64,000 nucleotides of DNA, taken from the NCBI RefSeq assembly GCF_964340395.1, contig NC_135561.1:13049961-13113960 (forward strand), read 5' to 3'. Under the pieces are notes generated by a model. That model made no database searches. It saw only the letters and a list, made by a program, of their open reading frames with translations, and was not told where the DNA came from. The DNA comes from Glandiceps talaboti (lineage: Eukaryota > Hemichordata > Enteropneusta > Spengelidae). This document shows, piece by piece, positions 23,638-39,146 of the stretch. Within the stretch, counting starts at the first letter, position 1. Each line of letters starts with the position of its first letter. Position numbers and translations under genes: made by a program.

Positions 23638-24300
23638 CTAGGGAGTCTAACCGTATTCATAACCATTACCCTAACTCCCTAACTTGACTACAAATTTGTA
23701 CCTATTGTAGAGTATTGTAGAGTCAGTACACTGTTGTGTTCAGTATCTTGTACTACATACTAATACTAGGGAGTCTTAACCATTACCCTAACTCCCTAAC
23801 TTGATGACAAATTTGTACCTATTGTAGAGTCTGTAGAGTCAGTACACTGTTGTGTTCAGTGTCTTGTACTACATACTAATACTAGGGAGTCTTAACCATT
23901 ACCCTAACTCCCTAAGTTGACTACAAATTTGTACCTATTGTAGAGTCAGTACACTGTTGTGTTCAGTGTCTTGTACTACATACTAATACTGGGGAGTCTT
24001 AACTATTACCCTAACTCCCTAACTTGACTACAAATTTGTACCTATTGTAGAGAAAGTGCACTGTTCTGTTCAGTTTCTTCATTCTCACAAACCAGGGCTG
24101 TTATTTCTTCTGCGACAGTGCGAAATAACTGGCTGTCCGTCTTGGACGGTGCCGTAAAAGAAGAGGCTGTGGTTTATGACGATGAGTTTCTTGTACTTCA
24201 TACCAATACTAAGGAATCCTAACTAGTACTTTAACTCCCTAACTTGAATACAAATTTATACCTATTGTAGAATCAGTCCACTGTTCTGCAATCTTGTATA
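23638..24300. repeat. Tandem repeat, about 5 copies of about 115 bp
   Basis: Units start CTAGGGAGTCT(T)AACC near 23638, 23765, 23883 and 23990, with a more diverged fifth after 24207. Shared words are ACTCCCTAACTTGA, AAATTTGTACCTATTGTAGA and TTGTGTTCAGTGTCTTGTAC. The fourth unit is split by the MITE at 24080-24184. Confidence 0.9.
24080..24184. mobile_element. 105-bp hAT-like MITE inside a tandem repeat unit
   Basis: Starts CATTCTCACAAACCA and ends GGTTTATGACGATG, the same ends as the 271-bp copy at 9801-10071. The 8-bp AGTTTCTT flanks it at 24072-24079 and 24185-24192. Neighbouring tandem units show the empty site with a single copy (CAGTGTCTTGTACT), which proves the duplication. Confidence 0.8.
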
Positions 24301-25189
24301 TTTTAATGCAAATGTTTCTCAGGACATTTAATGCCAAATCATGACAAGAAATTGACAAATGTTGTGTCAGTTTCTTTTAGTAGTACATAGTATTGTGAAT
24401 ATTTGACCAGTATGATACATCTCAACATGAAACCGTTACATTTGCTCAAAATCGAAGTATGAATGATGAAATGCTGCAACATATTGATACATTTCTGAAC
24501 TTGTCCTGATGCATTGATGTGGATTTATCTATAGTAGTCACAACATTGCCTGCACAGCCGTAAAAGTGAATAAGTACTTATTTTGACAGCGTCATTGAAC
24601 AGGTGCGCGATTATTCCTCGTAGCAAATAAACCCCATATATTGGATGACACCATGGCATGGCTAGATAGATAGATGCAGTGATGTCTAACAACAACAACC
24701 CCTGGTTCCTGTAAGAGGTGCTAAATTTGAAATTCGTTATGATTGAAGTTATCAGTATTGACGCGTACAGTTGCGGAACATAGTAACTTTTGTACAAAGA
24801 CACAGCCCTACTTTGGTAATATATTAATATGTTGCAGTAGTTCATCGTTTGTACTTTGATTTGAAGTATTGTAACAACATACCTCATACTCCTATGGATT
24901 GCCTAGTCTTCCTATCCTGGTGTTTTACATTATGATATCGGTATTTGTGCCAAAGAGTTGTTATTATACAGTGAGCTTACGTTATGAGTGAGTGACAGTG
25001 ATGGCTGCAAATGTTTACATTTCTATTATCAAATCTGTATTGTTGTTTTTTTCTAACAGAAGTCAGTCGTGTAGTTTTACTTATATAGCAAATTTTGAAG
25101 TTGATTTTCAAAAAGTGGTAATTGTAGACTTGTTTCAGGCTTTCAATTACTATAATGTCAATGAAAGTGAGAACATAACATCACAGTTT
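24301..25189. other. Gene-free intergenic sequence
   Basis: No exon or repeat structure supported; open frames are short and without recognisable domains. Confidence 0.4.
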
Positions 25190-25740
25190 TAAAAGCCAGG
25201 GTTTCAATCCCAGGTTCTCATCTTAGTACTGTCTTATCAGTGGAGCCAAAAGGATTATGACACAACCCCATGATACGTAAGTGCAAGTGTGGCGTACTTG
25301 GGGTATTTGCATGAGTGCTTACAGTGTTCTCTGCACCCAACCGTACCCTCGTGAAAGTGCAGCTGAAAACACTGCAAGTACGAATGAAAATACCCCTGAG
25401 TACCCACACACTGGAACTCGTGTGGCATGGGGTTGTTATTATTACATATGTTTATCTGCAACAGCAAATTTTCATAAAAATCATACAGCACAATCATGCA
25501 ATTTCTTGTGTAGCGAACAATCGCATCCTCATTTGCATATCATTTGCATGCAGGTATGCAATAATGTTTTCAGTATTATTGCGCTGCAGTGAAAACACCA
25601 CTTGTATGTGCCCCCGCACCAGTGCAAGTTATCTCTGGTACATATGTAATAATCTTTAGGATCATTCTTTCTTCTGGACCAACCTTTTCTACAGCTCTGC
25701 CAGACATGTTTTTCACTCTTTTAACATTTTAGTCCTGTTC
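25190..25740. mobile_element. Dispersed SINE-like repeat, split by a younger insertion
   Basis: The left part (to about 25258) has GGTTTCAATCCCAGGTTCTC, and the right part (from about 25655) has ATTCTTTCTTCTGGACCAAC and ACAGCTCTGCCAGACA. At 63010-63150 the two parts are contiguous, and a further copy lies at about 43920-44170. GGTTTCAATCC resembles a pol III B box, so a tRNA-derived SINE is possible but unproven. Confidence 0.45.
25258..25645. mobile_element. About 390-bp palindromic dispersed element, copy A
   Basis: Contains an inverted pair (AACCCCATGATACG near 25264 and GTGTGGCATGGGGTTGT near 25420). The whole block resembles 37500-37890 in inverted orientation. It interrupts the SINE-like repeat at 25190-25740. 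Confidence 0.55.
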
Positions 25741-27544
25741 TGAAGTAAGCCTTTAAAGCAATATGACTAGTTCTGACTAAATCATCGATTCTCTCTCTAT
25801 ATGTACTTGTATGGTTTGTATAATTGCATATCGGTGCTGTTCAGTTTTAGAAAAAGATTTTCACATAACAGTTTGTATTTTTTCTGTGCGACAATTGTTT
25901 ACTTGCATGGTTAGTACTGCATATCAATGTTTTCTTCAGTTTTTTTTTTTTGTCAGAAAAAGAATGAAGATTTTCAGATTACAGTTCGTGTTTTTCCGGT
26001 GCAACAATTGTTACCAGGATATCATGAAAATTAACTGAATTTAAATTGATACCAGTTCTTATTTTCTGTAAAGGTGAAACAGCTGAGTACTATTAAATTT
26101 GGGAAGTGTACATGTTAGGTTACTTCTATATGTATAATGGCATAGAGTGCGTTGGTTAAAAGCTGGTCATCAGTCATTATGAACATGTGTTAGGCAGGTC
26201 AAAGGGCACCAAGAGCATGTTAGATAAGTCTCGAAAGCTAGACTGTTAAGATAGAGTTGTTGGGGCACTCCTATAATCTATGCTGTAAACCCAGTGTAGG
26301 TGTGGACTTTTCTAGTTATACAGCCTTGCCATTCTTTTAACAAAAATTACAAGATTTTTAAAGGCTTTTCTATCTATATGGAGTCTGAACATTGTGTTCA
26401 CCATTTCGATACTTTCACTGAAACACAACGAAAGTGATATTTCCAAAACACGTAAACACATGTTGATGCCATTACACAGCAATAGAAAGACTCCCTAGAT
26501 CACTGTACAAAGGCAAACAATGTGATCAATGCTGACAGATGCCGATTATTTTTATCGGATCAATATTTTCAGACTGAGCCTTAAATTTCTACCCTTTCCA
26601 TAGAAATATAAACTTCAAAAGTATGTGCAGATCAAACACCGAAAAAAAAACTTTCGGAAAGAGCAAGATCAGATAATGTGACAAGCCACTATAACTTATA
26701 ACAGTAGAAGAGCCAACAACTATAACTTACAATCTACTAAAAGTGTGAAGTGACATAGCTGTACAAAGTAACATTACAATTCATAGACGAGAGTAAAGAC
26801 ATGTGTATCTGATGGTAAAATGAAACTGAAAACAAATACACAGTAAAGAGTAGGAAGGGATCAAAGAAACTAAATACTATTGTCAAACTGTAATATTGTC
26901 TGAATTTTCATTCACAAAGCAACCTTCTTGCCCAAACCAATCAAAACATGATTTGATCATGTAGACATGCACATTTTACAGACAGCTTGCATGCTTTACA
27001 AGGAAAAAGTGAGTTTTGTTTAAGTATTTGAATGATTCATCTCACGTTAAAGGGGCATTACTTAGTTTATATGGGGGGGGGGGGTATTACACAGTATAGA
27101 TAGGTACCTCTGGTAGTATGCTTACTGAAGCATACTCTAACCATCACTTGGGATCGGCAGAACTCAAACTTAGTATTCGGGCATGCTTCATAAATAATTC
27201 AATGCGTCAGTTCCTGTCATTTATGTAAAAAAAAACACAAGGTCAGTACAGTAAAGATTCACTTATTTGTCAGTCATGTTGTAACAAGTCCTGTACAAGG
27301 TGCTGCTGGTTAATAATACTAGTAATAATTGTCTGTAGTTATGTAGCTTTGTAAGACGTTAGTGCCAAATGCTGTGTTTACATAACAGCTGACTTGTCTT
27401 CAAGGTTATCAAATGCTGTGTTACATTACAGCTAACTGACTGTGTCTTCATTGTGATCAAATAAAGCTAATTTCTTGTTACAGAAACCTATATATGTGTT
27501 GTTGGACTGAATCATTATGACCTCTGTACCCGTTATTTTATATA
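25741..27544. other. Gene-free intergenic sequence
   Basis: Nothing beyond AT-rich single-copy-looking DNA and a run of 11 G near 27073. Confidence 0.4.
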
Positions 27545-28035
27545 TGTGGCATATTATGGTTATGAAAAAGACAAAAGATTTTATTGTTTGGACACTAGGG
27601 GTGCCATTCGGACATATGAAGTGAGGGGCCAAACTTGCCATAGTCTGGTTATGGAACAAGCAAAAGATTTTATAGTTTAGCCACCAGGGGTCATTCAGGC
27701 ACAAAGAAGTGAGGGCACAAACTTGTATTCTGATATGGAAAAGACAAAAGAATTTATAGTTTGGCCACTAGGGCTGAATATCCGACAAGTAAGTGAAGGT
27801 CACAGACTTTCCATAAGCTGGTTAATAGATAAGACAAAAGATTTTATAGTTGACTACTGCGAGTGCCATTCGAACAGGAGGACCGCAAACTTCCATAGTT
27901 TTGTTATGAAAAACAAAAGGTTTCAAGGTTTGGCCACTACGAGTGCCATTTGGACACACAAGTAAGGGTATCAAACTTGCCAAAAGTCCGGTTTGAAAAA
28001 AACAAAAGATTTTATAATTTGGCCACTAGAAGCGA
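27545..28035. repeat. Diverged tandem repeat, six copies of about 80-90 bp
   Basis: ACAAAAGATTTTATAGTTTG followed by GCCACTAGGG recurs near 27571, 27661, 27744, 27833, 27913 and 28001, with linked GTGCCATTCGGACA and CAAACTTGCCATAGT words. Divergence between units is high, so the array is old. Confidence 0.85.
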
Positions 28036-29735
28036 GTGTGAAGCACATAGAAACAGAGTGCCCTGAATGGGTTAGACTTGTCTACAAGGACATAAAAGCT
28101 ATTGAAAAAATCACTGACATTGTGACTAAAGATACAAAGTTGAAGTAAGGTGCCAATGATGTATACATAAAACAGTACCACTAACATTTAGTGGAAAGTA
28201 CTTTGTTGATTTTTACGAATCTAGTTTGAAGTGATTTGGTAATCATGACATATTTGGCAATAGGATCAAAACACAGCACACAAGATATATAGATTAATTT
28301 TATTTAGACAATATCCTGTTGACAGAATAATAAGTACACTGAGGAATATGATAATTTGGTTTATCTCGGTGTCCATTTCAAGTTATGAAAATATATATAC
28401 AGTACTTTGATGACATATTCATATGATGTTACAGTTTCAGATTCACAAAATATTGTCCAGATTTTATGAAATATGTCGAGGAAATAAAACGAGGTGCACT
28501 TGTGCTGATTACATTTCCTAAATACAACTGCCAACATCAGACTGTGGACGAATGGAGCTTGTTACAAACAACGAAAGTACTAAACAAATGAATTGGATCA
28601 ATAACATTTGGCACAACATGTTGGATCAGGAGAGACTTGTATTACATTTCATGGTTTGATAAGAACAGATTTATGACCTCTTTATGTGTACATAAAATAC
28701 CAGGGTAACTCCATGGAAATTTGTTTGTGAACGTGAACTCTTTATAAAAGAGGTCATAAAACTGTTGTTATTAAAAGATGAAATGTAATATCAGTCTCTG
28801 TACTTCTAGAATGCTGTGTCAAGTGTTATTAATCCAATTCAGTTGTTTTCTTTCTCTGCTTGTAACAGATTTCATTCATCCACAGTCTTATGACAGCAGT
28901 AGTATATTCTTGCAAGCAAGAACACGTGGGTCTTGGACGGTGCCATAAAAGAGGCTGTGGTTTACGATGATGTACTAATACCACAGCTCCCTTTGTGGTG
29001 ATGACTCCATGATATTCATTATACAATAGTGTTCTTGTTCTCTCACACATAAACCCACATTCTCATTCAAATCAAGCCCTAGTGTTCCCACTGTGGAATT
29101 AAACTGTGAACATTACTAATACCAATAGTTTGTGTTTGTTGCCAAATGACATGAACATGCTAAAAAAAATTATGAAAAATGTCGACAGCATTATAATAGA
29201 TTTTTATGTCCAAAAATGCATTTTGTGTCCGAATCAATCCAATAATTATAGTGTATAAAATGTTGATATGGCAATAACCTTGTTTCCATTATTAGACGTC
29301 AGTTTTAGACTGTTTACAGTTTTCTAGTGGTAGTCTGTGATCTCTTGTATTCCACTGAGGTTGTACTGCTGTCCATAGCAAGAAATGAGTAGTTAGGGTT
29401 TGAAATTCAATTCACTTAGCCACTTTTCCAAAAGCTGATTGCAGAATACCCCTCTAGCTGATTATATTAGTCAGTGTTGAATAATTATATATCATCACAC
29501 TGTTTGATGTTCACAAATGAAGTTATGAGAAAAACAACTGGAATGATATCTTTTTTTTCCTTCTTTTTTGCACAAAAAGAATTTCACTTTGAGATATAAA
29601 CACCCTAAAATTATATTCTGCATTGATTGCTTTGTTATAAAAAATCTACTATAATTTATAAAAATCAAATATTTACTGTTGCATTGATAGTTTTATAGTA
29701 AAAATCTCCTTGTTAAAAATTCCAACTTTTTTGTT
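28036..29735. other. Gene-free sequence 3' of the SDR gene
   Basis: Apart from the MITE fragment at 28930-28972, no exon or structured element seen; it probably includes the 3' UTR of the SDR gene at its right end. Confidence 0.4.
28930..28972. mobile_element. Right-end fragment of the hAT-like MITE family
   Basis: GTCTTGGACGGTGCCATAAA and GAGGCTGTGGTTTACGATGATG match the right half of 24080-24184; no left end is present. Confidence 0.6.
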
Positions 29736-33194
<3,459 letters not shown>

Positions 33195-33947
33195 TTTGTA
33201 TTTAGTTCAACCGCGATGCGCTGCATACATGCAATCCACCCCAGAAGCAAGTGATTATCTAGATAACCTTTGAACTGTGTCAGGTGACCAGTAACATGGC
33301 AATCGCAACAAATTAACATATCTATGATGAAATGTAGTGGATGGCCCCTGACCCTGGTCCTTGATATACCCACAGTAAGTTGTCTAGTCTGTGTTATAAC
33401 TTATAGCTTAGCTCATAGACCCTCCACCAACTATGCATAACTATAGAAATATGCGATTCGAGAACAAGTGCAGCAATGCTTTCATTCATTGACTTATTGA
33501 TGGTTTATATATTTTAGGATTACTCATGAACATATTTTTCATGTTTTCATTCATGAATTATTCTTTAATACATTCGTATTAAAATCATATTTTCATTCAA
33601 CAACTATTTACATTTTAGACAAATATTGCACTTGCCTTCATAAGGAAGATTTCATTATTTACGACCTGGCATGAGGGGCAATTTGAAATTACCCATACAG
33701 GGAGGAATGGGTCCTGGGAAAGGGTAAGCAGTGGAAAAAATAGAAAAGGCAGGGGCACTCCAATTATTTTGCATAAATTTTAGAATTTCTGTTACTATAA
33801 ATAGGAATGCAAAGGAGTGGAATTTTGTAAAGTTCTACATGGCTGGGTATCAGTAAACACTAAAGCTATTCTCATTTTCAAAAAAACATACATACATACA
33901 TACATACATACATACATACATACATACATTATACATACATACAGTAT

Positions 33948-34022
<75 letters not shown>

Positions 34023-34094
34023 AGTATATGTAAAATGTAAACAGTGCTCAATGCACTACATTTGTATGTAGCCTTGGAGTTGTGTAAATAAAAC
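33195..34094. other. SDR upstream region and microsatellites
   Basis: The SDR promoter must lie here but no TATA or other element is clear. Contains (CATA)n at about 33888-33942 and a long (TA)n at about 33951-34017. Confidence 0.45.
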
Positions 34095-34189
34095 ATCAAG
34101 CAAGATACACAGGAGCCGTTACACAGTGCTTCATGCTGTTGCAATCATCGCATATATGATTGCAACAGCTCCTGTGTATCTTGCTTGAT
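34095..34189. repeat. Compound hairpin (22-bp outer and 11-bp inner perfect stems)
   Basis: 34095-34116 (ATCAAGCAAGATACACAGGA, then GC) pairs with 34168-34189. Inside it, 34138-34148 (GTTGCAATCAT) pairs with 34156-34166. The outer stem joins unequal spacers, so the fold is asymmetric. Confidence 0.7.
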
Positions 34190-35216
34190 ACTGTGTTATT
34201 ACATATATGAGATATATACAAGAAGTGTTCAGAAGGATATATACACATGGTATGCATAGGAAAACACACACATTTGAGAAGCTAAGTTTTCAACAGAAAA
34301 CAAACAATTTTTTTATTCAATGTTTGCTGTGTTATACAAAAGCTGAAAGACTACACCTACAACAAGTAATTATATACATTTCATTCTACGGTGTAACTTG
34401 TTGTCATTATGCTAATGACCTACAGACTGTGAATGGATCCATCTTGCAGTGTTAGGACTTTTGCCCACTATACATCAAACTGTTGTGAAAACATTACATT
34501 CCTTTTCTCTAGTTGAAATACCTCTCTACTAATATTCATTGATGAAGCCTAAAGTTAAATTTAGTTGGGACTACTGAGACTTTGACTATCATCTCTGTTC
34601 ACACCTCGCATTTCCCTTATGGCTATGGGTAGAAAGCTGGCACAAGTCTCTTCTCAATTTTAATTTGCCTGCTGTGAGACGCTGGCAATAACATATCACC
34701 ATGTGATTATAACCAACAAGGAGAGTGGAGCTGTTCTATGTAAACTTGATTACCATATCATGACCGTCATTATCTAATTTTAGGAATGAAAACACAACCA
34801 TTATTAGGGAAATGCCAGGCATGAGTGGAGACAATAGTTGAAATCCCCAAATGACTTGACTCTAGGCTACCAATGATGGTACTCTGTACACTATCCTGAT
34901 GTCCGTATGTAAACAGTTGTGAAGAAGGATTGGATCACACACTCAATTGTTTGTCAATAAATTTTGTAAATGTATTGCAGAGGATACTGAAAGGTAATTA
35001 TGCATTAACAAGGTAAGTATAAATATCATAAGGGAAAAGATGATCAAATATTCACAATAACTGGTGCACAAGAGTGATGCAAGTAGGGAAAAATATGAAG
35101 AAATACAAAACTTCTACTCTTTATATACGTAGCATATCATGCATAACTACATCAAACACAACGACATGTGGGCTCATAGACCCTAGTGGAGGGTCTATGG
35201 TCTGACTCTATTGTAA

Positions 35217-35277
35217 GACAAAATGATATATCTGACTAGTTATAGCCTCTATAACTAGTCAGATATATCATTTTGTC
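35217..35277. repeat. Perfect 29-bp hairpin with a 3-nt loop
   Basis: 35217-35245 (GACAAAATGATATATCTGAC, then TAGTTATAG) is the exact inverted complement of 35249-35277. No mismatch in 29 bp. Confidence 0.85.
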
Positions 35278-37322
35278 GTGTTTATTGCCCTCCCATTTTC
35301 ATGGTGAATGATCAAAAATGTTAGAGATGATGTCCTTGGAAAGGGTTCACCTGATTTGATAACTATACTTTATCATAAATATGATACAGGTATACGTCAG
35401 TTTTTTTCATTATTTTCTAACCTTTAAAAAAGTTCCATATTGTACTGAAATAAAATAAGACACTGATGATTATCTATAGGTACACAATTCAGCTGTTTTC
35501 ACTTTTTACTTTACACAAAATATCGCTGGCAATGCTTGGTTTTTTCAGATGTGAGCATTGTCACATCATCAAATATGAAAACTGTAATATACGTCATGTC
35601 ATTCTGCCCTCATCTGTCTCCTTTTGATGTGAGCGTTGTATCTGATGAACTATCACCAATAATACATATGTCACAACTTTTGTGTTCGCAAATGTCAGTT
35701 TTAAATGTTGAAGTATAAAACTACTAACTACTGCTATCTGCTAAAACTATACATTTAATAAGATGAAGCTATACTGTCTCACAGACTGTCTCTACACAAC
35801 AAAACAAACAGCATTGTGGAATAATCTCCACAATATTGCACTTCATAACAAAAACAGCTTGCTAAAAAGACAATGTCAAATTACTTGCAGATTATTGAAC
35901 TGTCTTTTCATTTGAACTTTATGCTCACTGCTCAGTAGACCTATTGAAATACAAATACTGAGAACCTCACATTATGTGCATGAAGCCCATGGAGATAACA
36001 TTGACTGCATGTACAGAAAAGTGTGGAAACGAACTTCTGTCTTAAGTTATTCCTATTAGTTTCACACACATACAGTAATATTCATAAAGAACACAACTTA
36101 CAACTATGGGATGTATCATCGACATCATCTTTACAGTCTGACTTGAAAACAGTTAACTTATTCATCAAGTTATACATACATATAATATCATTATATCCAT
36201 GCACACAGTATACTATCACAAAATACATGTTCCATTGTCTACAGAGAACTACATTGTATATCTGCTCAAAAAGAACTTTCAGTTTTAACATGATTTAAAA
36301 AGCTCCATTATACATGCATATGGTAGAAATCTCTGTACAGATCTGGTTTTACAAAATTGAGAGAGAATAATATTGTTTTTGTTTTTCTATTGTACTTATT
36401 TTGTGTTAGTGTATAACTATTTATTTATATTTCACAGTAAGCCAAACTATCAGGTACGATTACAGTGCCAGGTTACCATGACAATATGAAAACCCATTTA
36501 TATGATAGGGTATCTGCGACTTGGAAGTGTGACTTGCACAACTCAAAAATGATGTCTGTGACTGGTCGACAATGTATCTGCGACCAGTCGTACAACACAA
36601 GTGCGACTGGTTTTAGATACACTTGCATACCTCGAAAACCACATTACCTCCAATTGCCATAGCAATCAACTCTGTTATGTTGTACAGACCTAAATATTGA
36701 GTTGTATGAAAAGTATGTGTTGGAAATAGTATTGGTTGGCTGGCAGTATGGATTCCCGACTGAAAATCTAAATCAACCAAACTTGCACTAGCTGAGATTT
36801 ATTTTCTCGATCATACAAACAAGAAACTGTTAAAATACGTATATATATTGTATATGTCAATTAGAGGTTTATATTGTCTATAAGTAGTATAGTATTAAGT
36901 TGAAATTGTGAATCACTAGGTAGTCACTCGAGTGTGGATCCAACAATCAATTTGATTGATTGAATACATTGCATCATACTGTACTGCTACACGAATACAC
37001 ATATGTTTACTCACAGCTTTCGATACTGTTCAGGGTGTACGATATTATGAGTAAAACGTTACATCTAAGTAAACAGTTTCAAAACACATTCCAGTTACAG
37101 CTAGTGCAGTATTAAATAGAAGAGATTAATTATGATTACATAAGTCATAATGTATAAAGTCAATACTACTTCACACCAAATTACACATACTCATTTACAT
37201 AATGTCGGACCTGTGACAATCTCTAAATGGGCATTTTTGTTTTTAGCTACCATGACACAAAATGACTTGTCCAAAAGGGATCACATGTCAGTGCTTTCAT
37301 AGAACCTAGAACACAGATGAAA
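35278..37322. other. Gene-free intergenic sequence
   Basis: No exon supported. A short inverted pair GACTGGTCG/CGACCAGTC lies near 36560-36590. Confidence 0.4.
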
Positions 37323-37402
37323 CACGAAACCAGTGTGTGTATGTTTGCACGAAACCAGTGTGTGTATGTTTGCATGAAACCAGTGTGTGAATGTTTGCAT
37401 GA
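37323..37402. repeat. 25-bp tandem repeat, about 3 copies
   Basis: GAAACCAGTGTGTGTATGTT plus TGCAC/TGCAT repeated three times. Confidence 0.85.
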
Positions 37403-37499
37403 CAACATGGAAACACAATTTAGAGGTATTCTTATCGTTGTCCAGTTTTGGTAAAATATTATGGCCAAATGTAAGCTACATTATTACATATGTACCAGA

Positions 37500-37890
37500 G
37501 ATTACTTGCTTTGGTATTTGTGCACATACTAGTGGCATTTTCACTGCAGTGCAATACCGAAAGCATTATTGCAATACCTGCATGCAAATGATATATATGC
37601 ACATGGGGACGTGATCGTTTGCTAAACATGAAATCGCGTGATCATTCTGTATGATTTCTATGGAAATTTTCTGTTTTAGATAAACATATGTAATTATAAC
37701 AGAACCCTGTGACAGTGTGGGTACTCAGGAGTATTTGCACCTGTGCTTGCTGTCTTTTCTGCTACATTTTCACTCGCTATGCTCATGTAAGTATGGGCAC
37801 AAAGAACACTGCAAGCACTCGTGCGAAGACCATGAGTACACCACACTTGTGATAACGTGTCATGGGGTTCTCTCATACTATGCAAATTTT
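37500..37890. mobile_element. Palindromic dispersed element, copy B (inverted relative to 25258-25645)
   Basis: Shares GGTACTCAGGAGTATTTGCA-type, CATGCAAATGATAT and CACTGCAGTGCAATA blocks with the reverse complement of 25258-25645. Confidence 0.55.
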
Positions 37891-39146
37891 GCCACAAACA
37901 CCCCTTTTCTCCCATTCCTGAATCACACATGTACATGCAGTAAAGCAAACTTCAGAAAAAAACACTGACAAAGCCATGGTGGATACCTGGCACGAGCTTT
38001 GGTGAGTTACAAGTATTTCTATCAACTTAGACTTAACGTTTACACAGATGAACTTTCATCATAATATAACTACTTGGCTTTTAAATTATTTTTTTAACAA
38101 ACATGCCACATTTTGCACAAAAACAAAATCATCCTGTTGCTAGTGAGGGCTCTTCCCAAGCCAATACAGAATACTATCTGGAGTTGAATCCTACAGTTTC
38201 TTAAAAATAATTGATTATATTTACACACTGTCTCTTATAGTTTTACAAATTTCAAATGACTTTTGCCACAGGGAGAAGAGTGGTTGAACTAGGCAAGAAT
38301 AAAATGAAAGTTCATCTGAGTGTTGTTAAAAAATAAACTTTTGTTCCAAATATGAAAAGAGAGCGAAAGATACAACCCATATCCAGGTGTACAAACCATC
38401 TTCAAAGAGAGACAGAGAGTGATACAAACTTTCATATATCTTTGACCCCTTAGGCATAATAAAAAGAATTGTGTGGTTTCGAGTACGTTCAATTTTAGAA
38501 TAGGTGAGTTAGGTAGATTTTATATTTTATTTTAATTTATGATATATTTTTTCTCATGTGTGAATATCTAGTTCAGTTAGTTTTGTTTTCCGTTGTTTTC
38601 CATATGGTGTCTGTGTTATTGGTTTCTTCCCATCAGATGTACAGCCATTACAGATTGGAAGAACAGTTTTGTATTGTCCTTTTAAGTTGTTGTCAGTTTT
38701 CGCATCCACTATTTCTGGCGAGACTTCACAATTTTCGTGATTTTATTATTTTTTTCTTGAATGCATAAAAAAAAAGGTTTAGGCAGTGAAAAACGAGGTG
38801 GGGTCGGGTAACAGGAACTAAATTTTTTTTTTCTATTAGGCCTTATAAACTTCAAGTGTCAGTAAGAGTGTACATCTGCTCTCAAATAATGAATCAATCT
38901 GTCTAATCAGTGAGATTGAACTCTGAAGTGTTCTGTCATGACACGCCATGTATCAATGTCTCTTTCATTTTTGAAAGAAAAGTTTATTTTTCGATAACAC
39001 AAGAACTCCTTTACATTATTACACATCCCATCCAGTCAACTAACCCTGGAAAATGAAACATATAAAAAGATTTGTTCAGACTCCCTTCTTTCCCACTACA
39101 CTGTTAACCCCCTTAAACCAAATATGATAGCCCATGGTATTTATAC
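37891..39146. other. MFF 3' flank, nothing further seen
   Basis: AT-rich, no exon or repeat of note; presumably contains the MFF 3' UTR at its right end. Confidence 0.4.

Noticed and set aside
23638-24060. Degenerate telomere repeat (ACCCTAACTCCCTAAC)
   Set aside because: The telomere-like words are part of a 115-bp unit and do not form a hexamer array.
24525-24887. 120-codon minus-strand frame
   Set aside because: No domain, no splice or promoter context, composition like surrounding intergenic DNA.
25255-25659. Overlapping frames on both strands of about 80-114 codons
   Set aside because: They coincide with a palindromic dispersed element, which explains open frames on both strands.
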